Shown here one piece after another: positions 8,501 through 17,791 of a DNA stretch of 64,000 nucleotides. Numbering within the stretch: position 1 is the first letter of the stretch; each line of letters begins with the position of its first letter. The stretch spans positions 7,723,913-7,787,912 of the forward strand of contig NZ_KK073874.1 in NCBI RefSeq assembly GCF_000585375.1, given 5' to 3'. The translations under genes and the position numbers were made by a program. Origin of the DNA: Cryptosporangium arvum DSM 44712 (lineage in GTDB: Bacteria > Actinomycetota > Actinomycetes > Mycobacteriales > Cryptosporangiaceae). Under the pieces are notes generated by a model. It worked only from the letters and a program-made list of their open reading frames with translations, did no database searches and had not been told where the DNA came from.

Positions 8501-9217
8501 ATGGCGATCGCCCGTTTCAAAGACCTGGTCCTGGACGCTCCGCCGGACGACGCCGCCGGGCTGAGCCGGTTCTGGGCCGCGGTACTGGGGTCCACGACCA
8601 CGGAGGGTCCGAAGGGATACCGCGTGGACGCGCGGCCGGGTGCGCCGATCGAGACCCAGCTCTGGGTCAACCCCGTCCCCGAACCCCGTACCGGGAAGAC
8701 CCGCGTGCACCTAGATCTCCGGCTGCCGGAGCCCGACGTGTCGCCGCTGGTGGCGCTGGGGGCCCGCATCGTCTCCGAGCCCGGCGTCGACCCGTGGTGG
8801 CAGCTGATCGATCCCGACGGCAACATCTTCTGCGCGTTCCTGCCGTCCGCGACCCCGGTCGCCGGGCCCACCCCGTTCGAACTGAACGTGGACTGCGCGG
8901 ACGCGCTCGGGCTGGCCACCTGGTGGGCGGACCGGCTCGGCGGCGAGGTCCACCAGGCCGAGCACAAGGACTACACCTGGATCGAGGGCGCGGCGGGCTT
9001 CCCCTGGGACATGTGGGTGTTCGGACCGGTTCCCGAGCCCAAGAGCGTCAAGAACCGCTGGCACTGGGACGTCACGCTCGTCGACGCCGACGGCCCGGAA
9101 CCATTCGTCGAAGCCGGTGCGACGCTGCACCGCAGCCCGGACGACGACATCTCGTGGTGGGTTCTCGGCGACCCCGAGGGCAACGAGTTCTGTCTCTTCC
9201 CGAGGGAGAGCCGATGA
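8501..9217 (+). CDS. VOC-superfamily (glyoxalase-like) protein
   Basis: Two tandem betaalphabetabetabeta vicinal-oxygen-chelate modules make up this 238-aa protein. Each half has the FKDLVLDAPP / FELNVDCADA opening, a LSRFWAAVLG / LATWWADRLGG helix and a closing WWQLIDPDGNIFCAF / WWVLGDPEGNEFCLF strand, typical of actinobacterial 'VOC family/glyoxalase-like' proteins. It probably binds a metal or small molecule; the substrate is unknown. The ribosome site is weak (AAGG). Its stop overlaps the ATG of the downstream hydrolase by 4 nt, so the two are translationally coupled. Confidence 0.85.
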   Translation: MAIARFKDLVLDAPPDDAAGLSRFWAAVLGSTTTEGPKGYRVDARPGAPIETQLWVNPVPEPRTGKTRVHLDLRLPEPDVSPLVALGARIVSEPGVDPWWQLIDPDGNIFCAFLPSATPVAGPTPFELNVDCADALGLATWWADRLGGEVHQAEHKDYTWIEGAAGFPWDMWVFGPVPEPKSVKNRWHWDVTLVDADGPEPFVEAGATLHRSPDDDISWWVLGDPEGNEFCLFPRESR

Positions 9218-10059
9218 CCGCGGACCGCTGGACCTCGGGTGGCCTGACGTTCGATCTCCGGGTCGGCGGCCCGGCCGACGGCGACCCGGTGGTCCTGCTG
9301 CACGGGTTCCCGCAGAACGCCGCGGAGTGGGACGGCGTCACCGCGCGGCTCAACGCGGCCGGCTACCGCACCTACGCCCCCGACCAGCGGGGCTACTCCC
9401 CCAGCGCCCGGCCGGACGGCGTCGACGCGTACGCGCTCGACCACCTGGTCGCCGACGTGCTGTCGCTGCTCGACCACCTCGGGCTGGCGTCGGCGCACGT
9501 GGTGGGGCACGACTGGGGTGCGATCGTCGCCTGGCACCTCACCGCCCGCCACCCCGACCGCGTCCGCACGCTCACCGCGCTCTCGGTGGGCCACCCGCGG
9601 GCGTTCGTCACCGCGCTGCGGTCGGATCCCGACCAGCGGAAGAAGTCGTCGTACATCTACTTCTTCCGGCGCCGCTGGATCGCCGAGCGCGTGCTGCTCG
9701 CGTTCAACGCACGGACGCTCCGCGGCGTGTTCGCCGGTTCCGGGCTGTCCCGCGACGACGTCGACCGGTACGTGCGGCCGCTCCGCGCGCGTGGCGCGCT
9801 GACCGCGACGCTGAACTGGTACCGGGCCATGCGGGCGCGCGACTCGCTGAACGCCGGACCGGTGCGGGTGCCGACGACGTACGTCTGGAGCGACGGCGAC
9901 ACCGCGCTCGGCCGCGCCGCCGCCGAGGCGACCGGCACCCACGTCGAGAGCGACTACACGTTCGTCGAGCTCGAAGGCCTGACGCACTGGCTGCCCGACC
10001 AGGCGCCCGACCGCATCGCCGAGGTCGTGCTGGAGCGGGTCAGCGCCCCAGCGCGGTGA
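9214..10059 (+). CDS. Alpha/beta hydrolase, epoxide hydrolase-like
   Basis: This 281-aa alpha/beta hydrolase has HGFPQN as the oxyanion-loop motif and VVGHDWGAI as the nucleophile elbow near residues 96-104. The Asp nucleophile in G-H-D-W-G places it with epoxide hydrolases and haloalkane dehalogenases rather than serine esterases. The late LEGLTHWLPDQAPDRIAE segment supplies the catalytic His. The true start is the ATG at 9214, overlapping the VOC gene stop. The 3' end overlaps adnB (convergent) by 20 nt. Substrates cannot be inferred. Confidence 0.88.
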   Translation: MTADRWTSGGLTFDLRVGGPADGDPVVLLHGFPQNAAEWDGVTARLNAAGYRTYAPDQRGYSPSARPDGVDAYALDHLVADVLSLLDHLGLASAHVVGHDWGAIVAWHLTARHPDRVRTLTALSVGHPRAFVTALRSDPDQRKKSSYIYFFRRRWIAERVLLAFNARTLRGVFAGSGLSRDDVDRYVRPLRARGALTATLNWYRAMRARDSLNAGPVRVPTTYVWSDGDTALGRAAAEATGTHVESDYTFVELEGLTHWLPDQAPDRIAEVVLERVSAPAR

Positions 10060-13000
10060 CGAGCGCGGCGAGGCCGTCCCCGTCGAGCAGGTCGGCCGGC
10101 CGCACGGTACGCACCACGCGGACGTAGTGGAACGCGGCGCTCACCTCGTCGACCGGGCAGCCGGCGAGCGCCGCCCAGGCCAGCCGGTACGCGGCCAACT
10201 GCACCTGCGCCGACGCGGCGGCCGGCCCGGACGGCGGGCGGCCGGTCTTCCAGTCGACGACCTCCCAGCCGTGCGTGGTGCGGAACACCGCGTCGATCCG
10301 CCCACGAAGGACCGTCGAGCCGAGCAGCGTCGCGAACGGCACCTCGACGTGCTGCGGCACCCGGTCGGCCCACTCGCTGCGCAGGAACGCCTCCTGCAGC
10401 GCGGGGAGTTCGTCGTCGGGTGACTCACCGGCGTCGGCGGCGCCCGGGAGCTCGTCGACGTCGAGCAGCCGGTCGGCGCCGAACCGGCGTTCCAGCCAGG
10501 CGTGGAACGCGGTACCCCGCCGGGCCAGCGGCGCCGGCGGAACCGGCACCGGACGGCGCAGCTGCCGCGCCAGTTCGGCCGGGTCGCGGCCCAGCAGGAC
10601 CAGCTGCGACACGGTCAGCTGGGGTGGGAGCGGGACGTCGACGACGTCGCCGTCGGGACGGGCCCCGGCGCGCTCGGCGAGCAGCATCTCGGCCTCCTCC
10701 GCCCAGGCCTCGCCGGCTTCCCGCTCGGCCTCGGTCTCCTCGGCCGTGGCCGCCGCGACGACGAGCGCGGCGCCTTCCTCCACCTCGTCCCGGCGCGCGC
10801 CGAGCGGGTCGAACGGCCAGAGCACGACCCGCCCGGCCGCGAGCAGCGGGTTCTCGGTCCCGGACTCCGGCTCCTCGAACCAGCCGTCGACGGTGCCGCC
10901 GCCGTTCACGCAGTGCTCGTGCACCTCGTGCAGGAACTGGGACGGCCCGCGCGGCTCGACCCCGGCGTCCCACCAGGCGCCCGAACAGAGCAGCACGTGC
11001 CGGGCCCGGGTGACCGCCACGTACGCCAGCCGCCGCTCGTCGGCCAGCGCGCGCGACTTCCACGCGTCGCCGAATCGGGCCAGCGCCGCCTTCGCCTCGC
11101 TCTGGTCGGTGACGCCGGTCAGCACCAGCGAGGGCAGGTCGGCCGCGTCGCCGCGCAGCTCGAACGGGAGCACCCCGAGGCCGCGGCTCCACGTGTCGGA
11201 CATCTTGGCCGTGCCGGGGAACACTCCCCGGGAGAGGCCGGGAACCGCGACCACGTCCCACTCCAGGCCCTTCGCGGCGTGCACGGTGAGGACCTGCACG
11301 GCGCCCGGCCGGACGTCGACCTGACCCGGTGCGAGCCCGCGCTCCCGCTCGTCGGCCGCGCTCAGGTAGGAGAGGAACGCGGAGAGCGTCGGCTGTTCGG
11401 CGGCTTCGGCGAAGTCGGCGGCCACGTCGGCGAACGCGTCCAGGTGGGCCCGGGCCAGCGACGCGGTGCCCGGCGTCGCGCCGTCGAGCGTGCGGCTGCC
11501 GACCTCGATGTCCAGGCCGAGCCGGAGCTCCACCTCCGCGACCAGGTCGGGCACCGGCTGGTTGACGCGCAGCCGGAGCCGGCGCAGCTCGTCGGCGAAG
11601 CGCGTCAGCCGCTCGTAGCCGACGGCCGAGTACCCCTCGGCGGGGCCCAGGTCGTCGAGCGCCTCGATGATGCTGCGCTCCTCGGCCTTCTCGATCGGGG
11701 TGTCGTCGTCCGGCCCGGCGGTGGCCGCCGCCAGCTCCCGGGCGCGCCGCCCGAGCGCGTCCAGATCACGCGGCCCCAGCCGCCAGCGGGCACCGGAGAG
11801 CAACCGGAGCAGCGCGGCGCCGGCCGTCGGGTCGATCAGGACGTTCAGCGTCGCCACCAGGTCGCGGACCTCCGGGGTGGCGAGCAGACCGCCGAGGCCG
11901 ACGACCTCGACCGGCAGACCGGTCGCGCGCAGCGCGTCGGCCAGGCGCTCGAACTGGTTACGGGTACGCGCCAGCACCGCGACCGTCGGCGGCCGGTCAC
12001 CACCGGCCCGCCAGCGCGACGCGATCTGCGACGCGATCCAGACCGCCTCGTCCTGCACGGTCTCGTGCAGCGAGCAGAGCACCTCGCCCGGGTCGGTGCG
12101 ATGCGGGGACGCCTGCAGCTCCGGCACCGGCGTGCCGGCGACCGCGTCGCTGACCCAGGTACGCGGACCGCCGGGCGTGCCGCGCAGTGGCGCGGAGAGC
12201 GCGTTGGCCAGGTCGAGGATCTGCGGCCCGTTGCGCCAGCTCGTGGTGAGCGGCAGCACCGGGGTGTCACCGGACCTACGCGGGAAATGTTCCGGGAACC
12301 GCGTCAGGTTGCCCGCCGACGCACCACGCCAGGCGTAGATCGACTGGCACGGGTCGCCCACCGCCGTCACCGGATGACCCCCGCCGAACAGCGATCGCAG
12401 CAGCACCAGCTGCGCGTGGCTGGTGTCCTGGTACTCGTCGAGTAACACGACGCGGTACCGGGCGCGCTCGACCCGGCCGACCTCGGCGTGGTTGCTCGCG
12501 ACCCGGGCGGCGCGCGACACCTGGTCGGCGAAGTCCATCACCTCGTCCCGGCGTTTACGCCGGTCGTACTCCTCCACCAGCGGCAGCACCTGCAGCCGGG
12601 CGCGCTGGACGTCGAGCACCTTCTTCAGCTCGGGCGCGATCGCGTTGCGCTGGCGCGGGCCCTTGGGCAGCCCCGAGACGCGCCGGACGAACGCCTCGGT
12701 CCAGTCGACCAGCTCGTCGGTGGTGCGCAGGTGTTCGGCGAGCTGCCCGGCGACGTCGAGCACCGCGGTGGAGACGGTCGGCGGGGTCCAGTCCACGAAC
12801 GACATGTCGCCGTCGTAGATCTCCACCGAGCCGCTGGCCAGCTGCCAGGTACGGGCGTCGGTGAGCAGCCGGGCCGACGGCTCGAACCCTCCGCGCAGCC
12901 CGTGCTCGGCCACCACCCGCGCGGCGTAGGCGTTGTAGGTGGCCACCGTGGGGTCACCGACCTGCACCCCACCGGCCAGGACGGCGCGCAGCTGCGCCAG

Positions 13001-13273
13001 CCGCTGGCGCACCCGGTTGGCCAGCTCGGCCGCGGCCTTCCGGGTGAACGTGAGCCCGAGCACCTCCTCGGGCCGCACCAGCCCGTTGGCCACCAGCCAG
13101 ACGACCCGCGCGGACATCGTCTCGGTCTTGCCCGACCCGGCGCCGGCGACGACGAGCACCGGCGCGAGCGGCGCCTCGATCACCGCGATCTGCTCGTCGG
13201 TGGGGCGGGGCAGGTCGAGGCGCTCGGCGATGTCCAGGGCCGAGAACGACCCGGCGGGCCAGCCGTCACTCAC
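10040..13273 (-). CDS. adnB: AdnB subunit of AdnAB helicase-nuclease
   Basis: AdnAB resects DNA double-strand breaks in actinobacteria. This 1077-aa UvrD/Rep-type subunit has Walker A AGAGSGKTETM at about residue 45, Walker B LLDEYQDTSHAQL, a QSIYAWRGA motif and HAAKGLEWDVV in the second motor lobe. A C-terminal RecB-like nuclease contains GRIDAVFRTTHGWEVVDWKTGR, with the D-x-K signature. There is no C-terminal Cys cluster, as in mycobacterial AdnB. The GTG at 13273 overlaps the adnA stop by GTGA, which fixes the start; a longer in-frame ORF upstream is only overlap with adnA. Confidence 0.93.
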   Translation of the reverse strand: MSDGWPAGSFSALDIAERLDLPRPTDEQIAVIEAPLAPVLVVAGAGSGKTETMSARVVWLVANGLVRPEEVLGLTFTRKAAAELANRVRQRLAQLRAVLAGGVQVGDPTVATYNAYAARVVAEHGLRGGFEPSARLLTDARTWQLASGSVEIYDGDMSFVDWTPPTVSTAVLDVAGQLAEHLRTTDELVDWTEAFVRRVSGLPKGPRQRNAIAPELKKVLDVQRARLQVLPLVEEYDRRKRRDEVMDFADQVSRAARVASNHAEVGRVERARYRVVLLDEYQDTSHAQLVLLRSLFGGGHPVTAVGDPCQSIYAWRGASAGNLTRFPEHFPRRSGDTPVLPLTTSWRNGPQILDLANALSAPLRGTPGGPRTWVSDAVAGTPVPELQASPHRTDPGEVLCSLHETVQDEAVWIASQIASRWRAGGDRPPTVAVLARTRNQFERLADALRATGLPVEVVGLGGLLATPEVRDLVATLNVLIDPTAGAALLRLLSGARWRLGPRDLDALGRRARELAAATAGPDDDTPIEKAEERSIIEALDDLGPAEGYSAVGYERLTRFADELRRLRLRVNQPVPDLVAEVELRLGLDIEVGSRTLDGATPGTASLARAHLDAFADVAADFAEAAEQPTLSAFLSYLSAADERERGLAPGQVDVRPGAVQVLTVHAAKGLEWDVVAVPGLSRGVFPGTAKMSDTWSRGLGVLPFELRGDAADLPSLVLTGVTDQSEAKAALARFGDAWKSRALADERRLAYVAVTRARHVLLCSGAWWDAGVEPRGPSQFLHEVHEHCVNGGGTVDGWFEEPESGTENPLLAAGRVVLWPFDPLGARRDEVEEGAALVVAAATAEETEAEREAGEAWAEEAEMLLAERAGARPDGDVVDVPLPPQLTVSQLVLLGRDPAELARQLRRPVPVPPAPLARRGTAFHAWLERRFGADRLLDVDELPGAADAGESPDDELPALQEAFLRSEWADRVPQHVEVPFATLLGSTVLRGRIDAVFRTTHGWEVVDWKTGRPPSGPAAASAQVQLAAYRLAWAALAGCPVDEVSAAFHYVRVVRTVRPADLLDGDGLAALVTALGR

Positions 13274-16200
13274 TCGTCGGTCACCTGGCCCGACACGATC
13301 GGGCACGACGACGCGACCGCGCACATCCGGCAGTAGTTGTTCTGGGTGGCCGTGAAGACGCTGCCGGCCATGCCGTCGGCGACGTCGCGGACGAGTTGCT
13401 CGGCCCACTGGCGCTGCGGTGGCTCCTGCACCTGCTCGGAGGCCCGCACCGTGGGCATGCCGATGTGGACCAGCGACGCCCCGCCGGTCTCGCTGCCGTG
13501 CTCGGGGAACGCGCCGTGCTCGACCGCCAGCTGGTACACGCCCAGCTGCGGGTGGGTGGGGATCTTCTCCGCCGGTGGTTTACTCTGCCCGGTCTTCAGG
13601 TCGACGACGACCAACCGGCCGTCCTCGTCGCGCTCCAGCCGGTCGACGCGACCCCGGATCGTCGCGCGCCCCACGTCGACCGAGAACTCGCGCTCGACCG
13701 CCACCAGCTGGCGTGGGTTGCGCGCCAGCCACCCGGCCAGCCGATCCACCATCTGGGTGGCGCGTTCGTGCTGCTTGCGGCCGTACCAGCCGGTGAGGTC
13801 GACCCGGCGCCAGCGCTCGTTGAGGCGCGCCGAGAGCTCACGCAGGTCGGGCCCGGTGACCTCGGCCGCGACGTCGTGCACGACGGTTCCGATGCCCTGG
13901 GCGGTGCTGGTGGTGCCGCCGCCGCTGGTCTCGAGCAGCCAGCGCAACGCACAGGTCTGGAACGCCTCGACGCGCGACGGCGACACCGCGACCATCTCGT
14001 CGGGTCCGCGGAGCGCCTCGGCGTCCGAGAGCGGCGCGAAACCCCACCACTCGGCCGGATCGGCGCCGGGCACACCCGCGCCCGCGAGCCGGGCGAGCTG
14101 CCGCGCGGCCGACCGGCGGCGGACCGGATCGCCCTCGCGGTCGAGCACGACCCGGCGCAGCTCCGCGACCAGCGCCGGGAGCGTCAGCTGGCGCGGCACG
14201 ACGACCGCGGCCCGGCCGCCGTCCTCGTCCCGGGCCACCAGCGGCTGCTCCGGCGGGTCGATCTCGTCCAGGAAACGGGAGGCCTGCTGGGCGTCCTCCC
14301 CGTCGACCGTGTCGACGGCGGTGACCAGCAGCGCGCGCCGGGCCCGCGTGACCGCGACGTAGAACAGCCGCCGCTCCTCGTCGAGGAGCTGGGCCAGGTG
14401 ACCGGCGAGCTGCGGCGGACGGCCGGCGACCACGTCGACGAGCTCCTCGGAGCCGAGCACGGTGCCCCGCGGACGCAGATCCGGCCAGAGCCCCTCCTGC
14501 ACACCGGCGACCGCGACGACGTCCCACTCCAGGCCCTTGGACGCGTGCGCGGTGAGGATGCGGACGACCTCGCTGCGCTGACCGGTGGGCGCGATCGAGT
14601 CGGCCGGGATGCGCAGGTGCTCGAGGTAGTCGACGAACATCGTCGGGGTGGCGCCGGGCAGCCCGTCGACGAAGTTGGCCGCCTGGTCGAAGAGCACGAC
14701 CGCGGCGTCGAGCGCGGAGTCGGCGTCGGCACCCTCGACCCCGCCGCGCAGGCTGTCTTCCTCCCAGCGCGGGCCGAGGCCGGAGGCCTCCCAGGCGGAC
14801 CAGAGCACGGATTCGGGGGTGGCGCCGGGCTCCTCGGCCGCGGCCCTGATCGCGGTCAGCACCGCGGCCACCCGCCGCGCCGGCCGGCCCCATTCGGAGT
14901 CGACCGGGATCAGGTCGCGGGGATCGGCGAGCGCTTCGGGCAGCAGCTCGGCCGAGGACCGGGTGTCACCGCCGGCCGAGGCCACCAGCCGCAGTTGCTG
15001 ACGCAGCCGGCGCAGGCTCAGCGCGTCGGCGTCACCGAGCGGGGACGTGAGCAGCGCGACCGCGGCGGCGTCGTCGAGGCGCTCGGGGTGCAGCGCGACG
15101 CCGAGCGCCCGGACGATCGGGGCCACGCCGCGCTGCTGGGCCAGCGGCAGCTCGTCGGTGTCGATCTCCACCGGGACGCCGGCGTGCACCAGGCCGCGAC
15201 GCAGAGTGCTCGCCGAGCGCGGGGCCGAGCGCACCAGGACCGCCATCCGCGACCACGGCACCCCGTCGATGAGGTGCGCGCGACGCAGCCGGTGCGCGAC
15301 GTACGCGGCCTCCTGGGTGGCGCTGCGCACGGTCACGACCTCGACGCCGTCGGCCAGTGCGGCCGGGGTCTCCGGGCCGAGGTGCGGGGTGCGCTGCTTG
15401 GCCCCGCCACGCAGCCGGGTGCCGACCCGGTCGGCGGTCTCCTGCAGCGTGGGACCGGCGCGGTGGGCGGTGCCCAGGACGACGGTCTCGGCCGGCTCGC
15501 CGTCGGCTGTCGGGAAGTCGTCGGCGAACGAGTAGACGCCGCCGGGGTCGGCACCGCGGAAGCCGAAGATCGACTGGTCGGGGTCGGCCGCCGCGACCAG
15601 GAACCGCCCGCCGCCGCAGAGCAGCCGCAGCAGCTCGCGCTGGGCCGGGTCGGTCTCCTGGAACTCGTCGACGTAGACGTGCCGCCGGGCCCGGCGCTCC
15701 TGGTCGAGCAGCTCCGGATCGTTGCGGAGCAGGGTGACCGCTTCCTGGATGATCAGCGCGTTGTCGTAGCCGATGCCCTGGTTCGCGCTCTCGGCGTCGC
15801 GCAGCTCCAGCACGTCGAAGTACTGCTGGAGGAAGCGGGCCGCCGCACGCCAGTCGGGCCGCTGGTGCAGTTGGCCGAGCTCGTCGAGGCCCACCGGGTC
15901 GATGCCGCGCTCCTGGACCCGCAGCATCAGGTCGCGCAGCTCGGCCGCGAAGCCCCGGGGAGCCTCGAGCTGCTCGGCGTCCGGCCAGCGCACGCCGTAG
16001 CCCTCGATGTCGCCCTCGAGCAGGTCGCGGATGAGCGCGTCCTGCTCCGGGCCGGTGAGCAGGCGGGGTGCCCGGTCACCGCGGAGCGCCGCGTCCCGGC
16101 GGAGCAGGCCCCAGGCGTAGGAGTAGAACGTGCGGGCGAGCGGCTCGGTGGTGGTGCGGCCGAGCCGTTCGGTGATGCGTTCACGCAGCCGTCCGGCCGC

Positions 16201-16494
16201 TTTGCGTCCGTAGGTGAGGACGAGGACCGACTCCGGGTCTGCGCCGGACTCCACGCGGGCCACCACCGACTCGACGATCGTGGTGGTCTTCCCGGTGCCC
16301 GGCCCGGCCAGGACGAGCAGCGGGCCGCTCTCGTGCGCGGTGACCGCGCGCTGGTCGGCGTCCACGGCGAGACGCCGCCCGGGCGCGGGCGTAGCGCGCA
16401 CCAGTCGATAGCGACTCTTCGCTCGGGGACGCTCACGGACCGCTACCGGCGTCGCACCCCGGGCCGCGACTCTCAGCGGCTCTCCCTCACCCAC
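13270..16494 (-). CDS. adnA: AdnA subunit of AdnAB helicase-nuclease
   Basis: This is the partner motor-nuclease of AdnB, 1074 aa. Walker A AGPGTGKTTTI lies near residue 60, Walker B VDEFQETDPAQ near 290, QSIFGFRGAD follows, and HASKGLEWDVVAV appears in lobe 2B. The C-terminal nuclease has GRVDRLERDEDGRLVVVDLKTGQ. A cysteine upstream of the nuclease (FQTCALRW) and a C-terminal CRMCAVASSC set give the four ligands of the 4Fe-4S cluster known in AddB/AdnA nucleases. The GTG start has only a weak upstream AAGG. The gene is divergent from padR. Confidence 0.93.
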   Translation of the reverse strand: MGEGEPLRVAARGATPVAVRERPRAKSRYRLVRATPAPGRRLAVDADQRAVTAHESGPLLVLAGPGTGKTTTIVESVVARVESGADPESVLVLTYGRKAAGRLRERITERLGRTTTEPLARTFYSYAWGLLRRDAALRGDRAPRLLTGPEQDALIRDLLEGDIEGYGVRWPDAEQLEAPRGFAAELRDLMLRVQERGIDPVGLDELGQLHQRPDWRAAARFLQQYFDVLELRDAESANQGIGYDNALIIQEAVTLLRNDPELLDQERRARRHVYVDEFQETDPAQRELLRLLCGGGRFLVAAADPDQSIFGFRGADPGGVYSFADDFPTADGEPAETVVLGTAHRAGPTLQETADRVGTRLRGGAKQRTPHLGPETPAALADGVEVVTVRSATQEAAYVAHRLRRAHLIDGVPWSRMAVLVRSAPRSASTLRRGLVHAGVPVEIDTDELPLAQQRGVAPIVRALGVALHPERLDDAAAVALLTSPLGDADALSLRRLRQQLRLVASAGGDTRSSAELLPEALADPRDLIPVDSEWGRPARRVAAVLTAIRAAAEEPGATPESVLWSAWEASGLGPRWEEDSLRGGVEGADADSALDAAVVLFDQAANFVDGLPGATPTMFVDYLEHLRIPADSIAPTGQRSEVVRILTAHASKGLEWDVVAVAGVQEGLWPDLRPRGTVLGSEELVDVVAGRPPQLAGHLAQLLDEERRLFYVAVTRARRALLVTAVDTVDGEDAQQASRFLDEIDPPEQPLVARDEDGGRAAVVVPRQLTLPALVAELRRVVLDREGDPVRRRSAARQLARLAGAGVPGADPAEWWGFAPLSDAEALRGPDEMVAVSPSRVEAFQTCALRWLLETSGGGTTSTAQGIGTVVHDVAAEVTGPDLRELSARLNERWRRVDLTGWYGRKQHERATQMVDRLAGWLARNPRQLVAVEREFSVDVGRATIRGRVDRLERDEDGRLVVVDLKTGQSKPPAEKIPTHPQLGVYQLAVEHGAFPEHGSETGGASLVHIGMPTVRASEQVQEPPQRQWAEQLVRDVADGMAGSVFTATQNNYCRMCAVASSCPIVSGQVTDE

Positions 16495-16561
16495 CTTCGC
16501 ATGAGACCACGGGTGCCCGACAAGAGTGGCCCCGCCCCACCGAAGCGCCCGAATTCGGCTA

Positions 16562-16589
16562 TATACTCGGCGTATACTCTCAGCGTATA
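16562..16589. promoter_or_regulatory. Repeat-rich promoter/operator of the PadR operon
   Basis: Alternating half-sites occur here: TATAC (16562-16566), GTATAC (16572-16577) and GTATA (16585-16589). They form two overlapping inverted repeats, TATAC-N5-GTATA and TATAC-N7-GTATA. TATACT occurs twice (16562-16567, 16573-16578) and could serve as a -10 box just upstream of the padR start. A dimeric regulator, most simply the PadR protein itself, would cover the promoter. Operator function is inferred; the repeats are directly visible. Confidence 0.6.
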
Positions 16590-16598
16590 GTGGCGCTT

Positions 16599-17123
16599 AT
16601 GAACGTCCCCCTCACCCTGCTCGGCCTGCTGGAGCGGCAGCCCAGCCACGGCTACGACCTCAAGCGTGACTACGACACGTTCTTCGGGCGCGGCAAAGCG
16701 CTCTCCTACGGCCAGGTCTACGCGACGCTCGGGCGGCTGGCCCGCGACGGCAAAGTCGTGGTGGGCGAGGTCGCGCCGGGCGAAGGTCCGGAGCGCAAGC
16801 AGTACGTGATCACCGACCGCGGCGCCACCGAGGTCGACACCTGGCTCACCGAGCCGGTCGAACCCGAGCCGCACCTGCAGAGCGTCCTGTTCTCGAAGGT
16901 CGTGCTCGCGCTCATGCTCGACCGTCCGGCGACCGAGTACCTCGACCAGCAGCGCGCCTCCCACCTGGCCCGGATGCGCACGCTCACCGAGGTCAAGCGG
17001 GTCGGCGAGCTGATGGACGCGCTGCTCGCCGACCACGCGCTGTTCCACCTGGAGGCCGACCTCCGGTGGATCGACCTGACCCAGGCCCGGTTGGACAAAC
17101 TCGCGGAGGCGGTGCGGCGATGA
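16599..17123 (+). CDS. PadR family transcriptional regulator
   Basis: PadR-family proteins are winged-helix repressors that sense small molecules and control transporters. The N-terminal LTLLGLLERQPSHGYDLKR and LSYGQVYATLGRLARDGKV are the signature PadR winged helix (residues 5-55), followed by the C-terminal dimerisation helix. The ATG at 16599 is preferred to the GTG at 16590; neither has a clear ribosome site, so the mRNA may be nearly leaderless. The stop overlaps the ABC ATPase start (ATGA), placing regulator and transporter in one operon. Confidence 0.92.
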   Translation: MNVPLTLLGLLERQPSHGYDLKRDYDTFFGRGKALSYGQVYATLGRLARDGKVVVGEVAPGEGPERKQYVITDRGATEVDTWLTEPVEPEPHLQSVLFSKVVLALMLDRPATEYLDQQRASHLARMRTLTEVKRVGELMDALLADHALFHLEADLRWIDLTQARLDKLAEAVRR

Positions 17124-17791
17124 TCCTGCAAGCCAAGAACCTGGAGCTCTCGTTCGGTTCGACCCCCGCCCTCCGGGGCGCCGACCTCGAGGTCCGCCCC
17201 GGCGAGATGCTCGCGATCATGGGCCCGAGCGGGTCGGGCAAGTCGACGCTGCTGCACTGCCTGGCCGGGATCCTCGTGCCCTCGTCCGGGGAGGTGTGGT
17301 TCGACGGGCAACGGATCGACACCGGCTCCGACGAGGCACGCAGCCGGATCCGCCGCGACCGCTTCGGGTTCGTGTTCCAGTTCGGACAGCTGGTGCCCGA
17401 GCTCACCGCGCTGGAGAACGTGGCGCTGCCGCTGCTCCTGGCCGGCGTCCGCCGGAAGCAGGCGGTGCGGGAGGCCGCGCCGTGGTTCGACCGGCTCGGC
17501 CTCGACGGGCTGGAGAGCCGGCGCTCGGGCGAGCTGTCCGGTGGTCAGGCCCAGCGGGTCGCGCTGGCCCGGGGGCTGGTCGCCGACCCGGCCGTGCTCT
17601 TCGCCGACGAGCCGACCGGCGCGCTCGACTCGCTCACCAGCGAGCAGGTGATGGACCTCCTCGTCGACGTCGCGCGCGAGCACGGCACCACCGTCGTCCT
17701 GGTCACGCACGAGCCCCGCGTCGCCGCCTACGCCGACCGCGAGGTCGTCGTGCGGGACGGGCGCGTCAACAGCCCGGCGCTGGCCGCATGA
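17120..17791 (+). CDS. ABC transporter ATP-binding protein (MacB/LolD type)
   Basis: This 223-aa nucleotide-binding subunit shows Walker A GPSGSGKSTLLH near residue 39, Q-loop VFQFGQLVPELTALENV, signature LSGGQAQRVALARGL, Walker B VLFADEPTGALDS and H-loop VTHEP. These are typical of the LolD/MacB/FtsE-like branch that pairs with FtsX-type permeases. The real start is the ATG overlapping the padR stop; its own stop overlaps the permease start, so all three genes are coupled. It powers the adjacent permease. Confidence 0.95.
   Translation: MILQAKNLELSFGSTPALRGADLEVRPGEMLAIMGPSGSGKSTLLHCLAGILVPSSGEVWFDGQRIDTGSDEARSRIRRDRFGFVFQFGQLVPELTALENVALPLLLAGVRRKQAVREAAPWFDRLGLDGLESRRSGELSGGQAQRVALARGLVADPAVLFADEPTGALDSLTSEQVMDLLVDVAREHGTTVVLVTHEPRVAAYADREVVVRDGRVNSPALAA

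Noticed and set aside
8482-9213. N-terminal extension of the hydrolase ORF starting at 8482
   Set aside because: It is out of frame with the VOC gene on the same strand; the hydrolase start is the ATG at 9214, which overlaps the VOC stop.
13274-13408. AdnB extension upstream of 13273
   Set aside because: It lies inside adnA and has a shadow-like, Arg-rich composition; the GTG at 13273 overlaps the adnA stop exactly.
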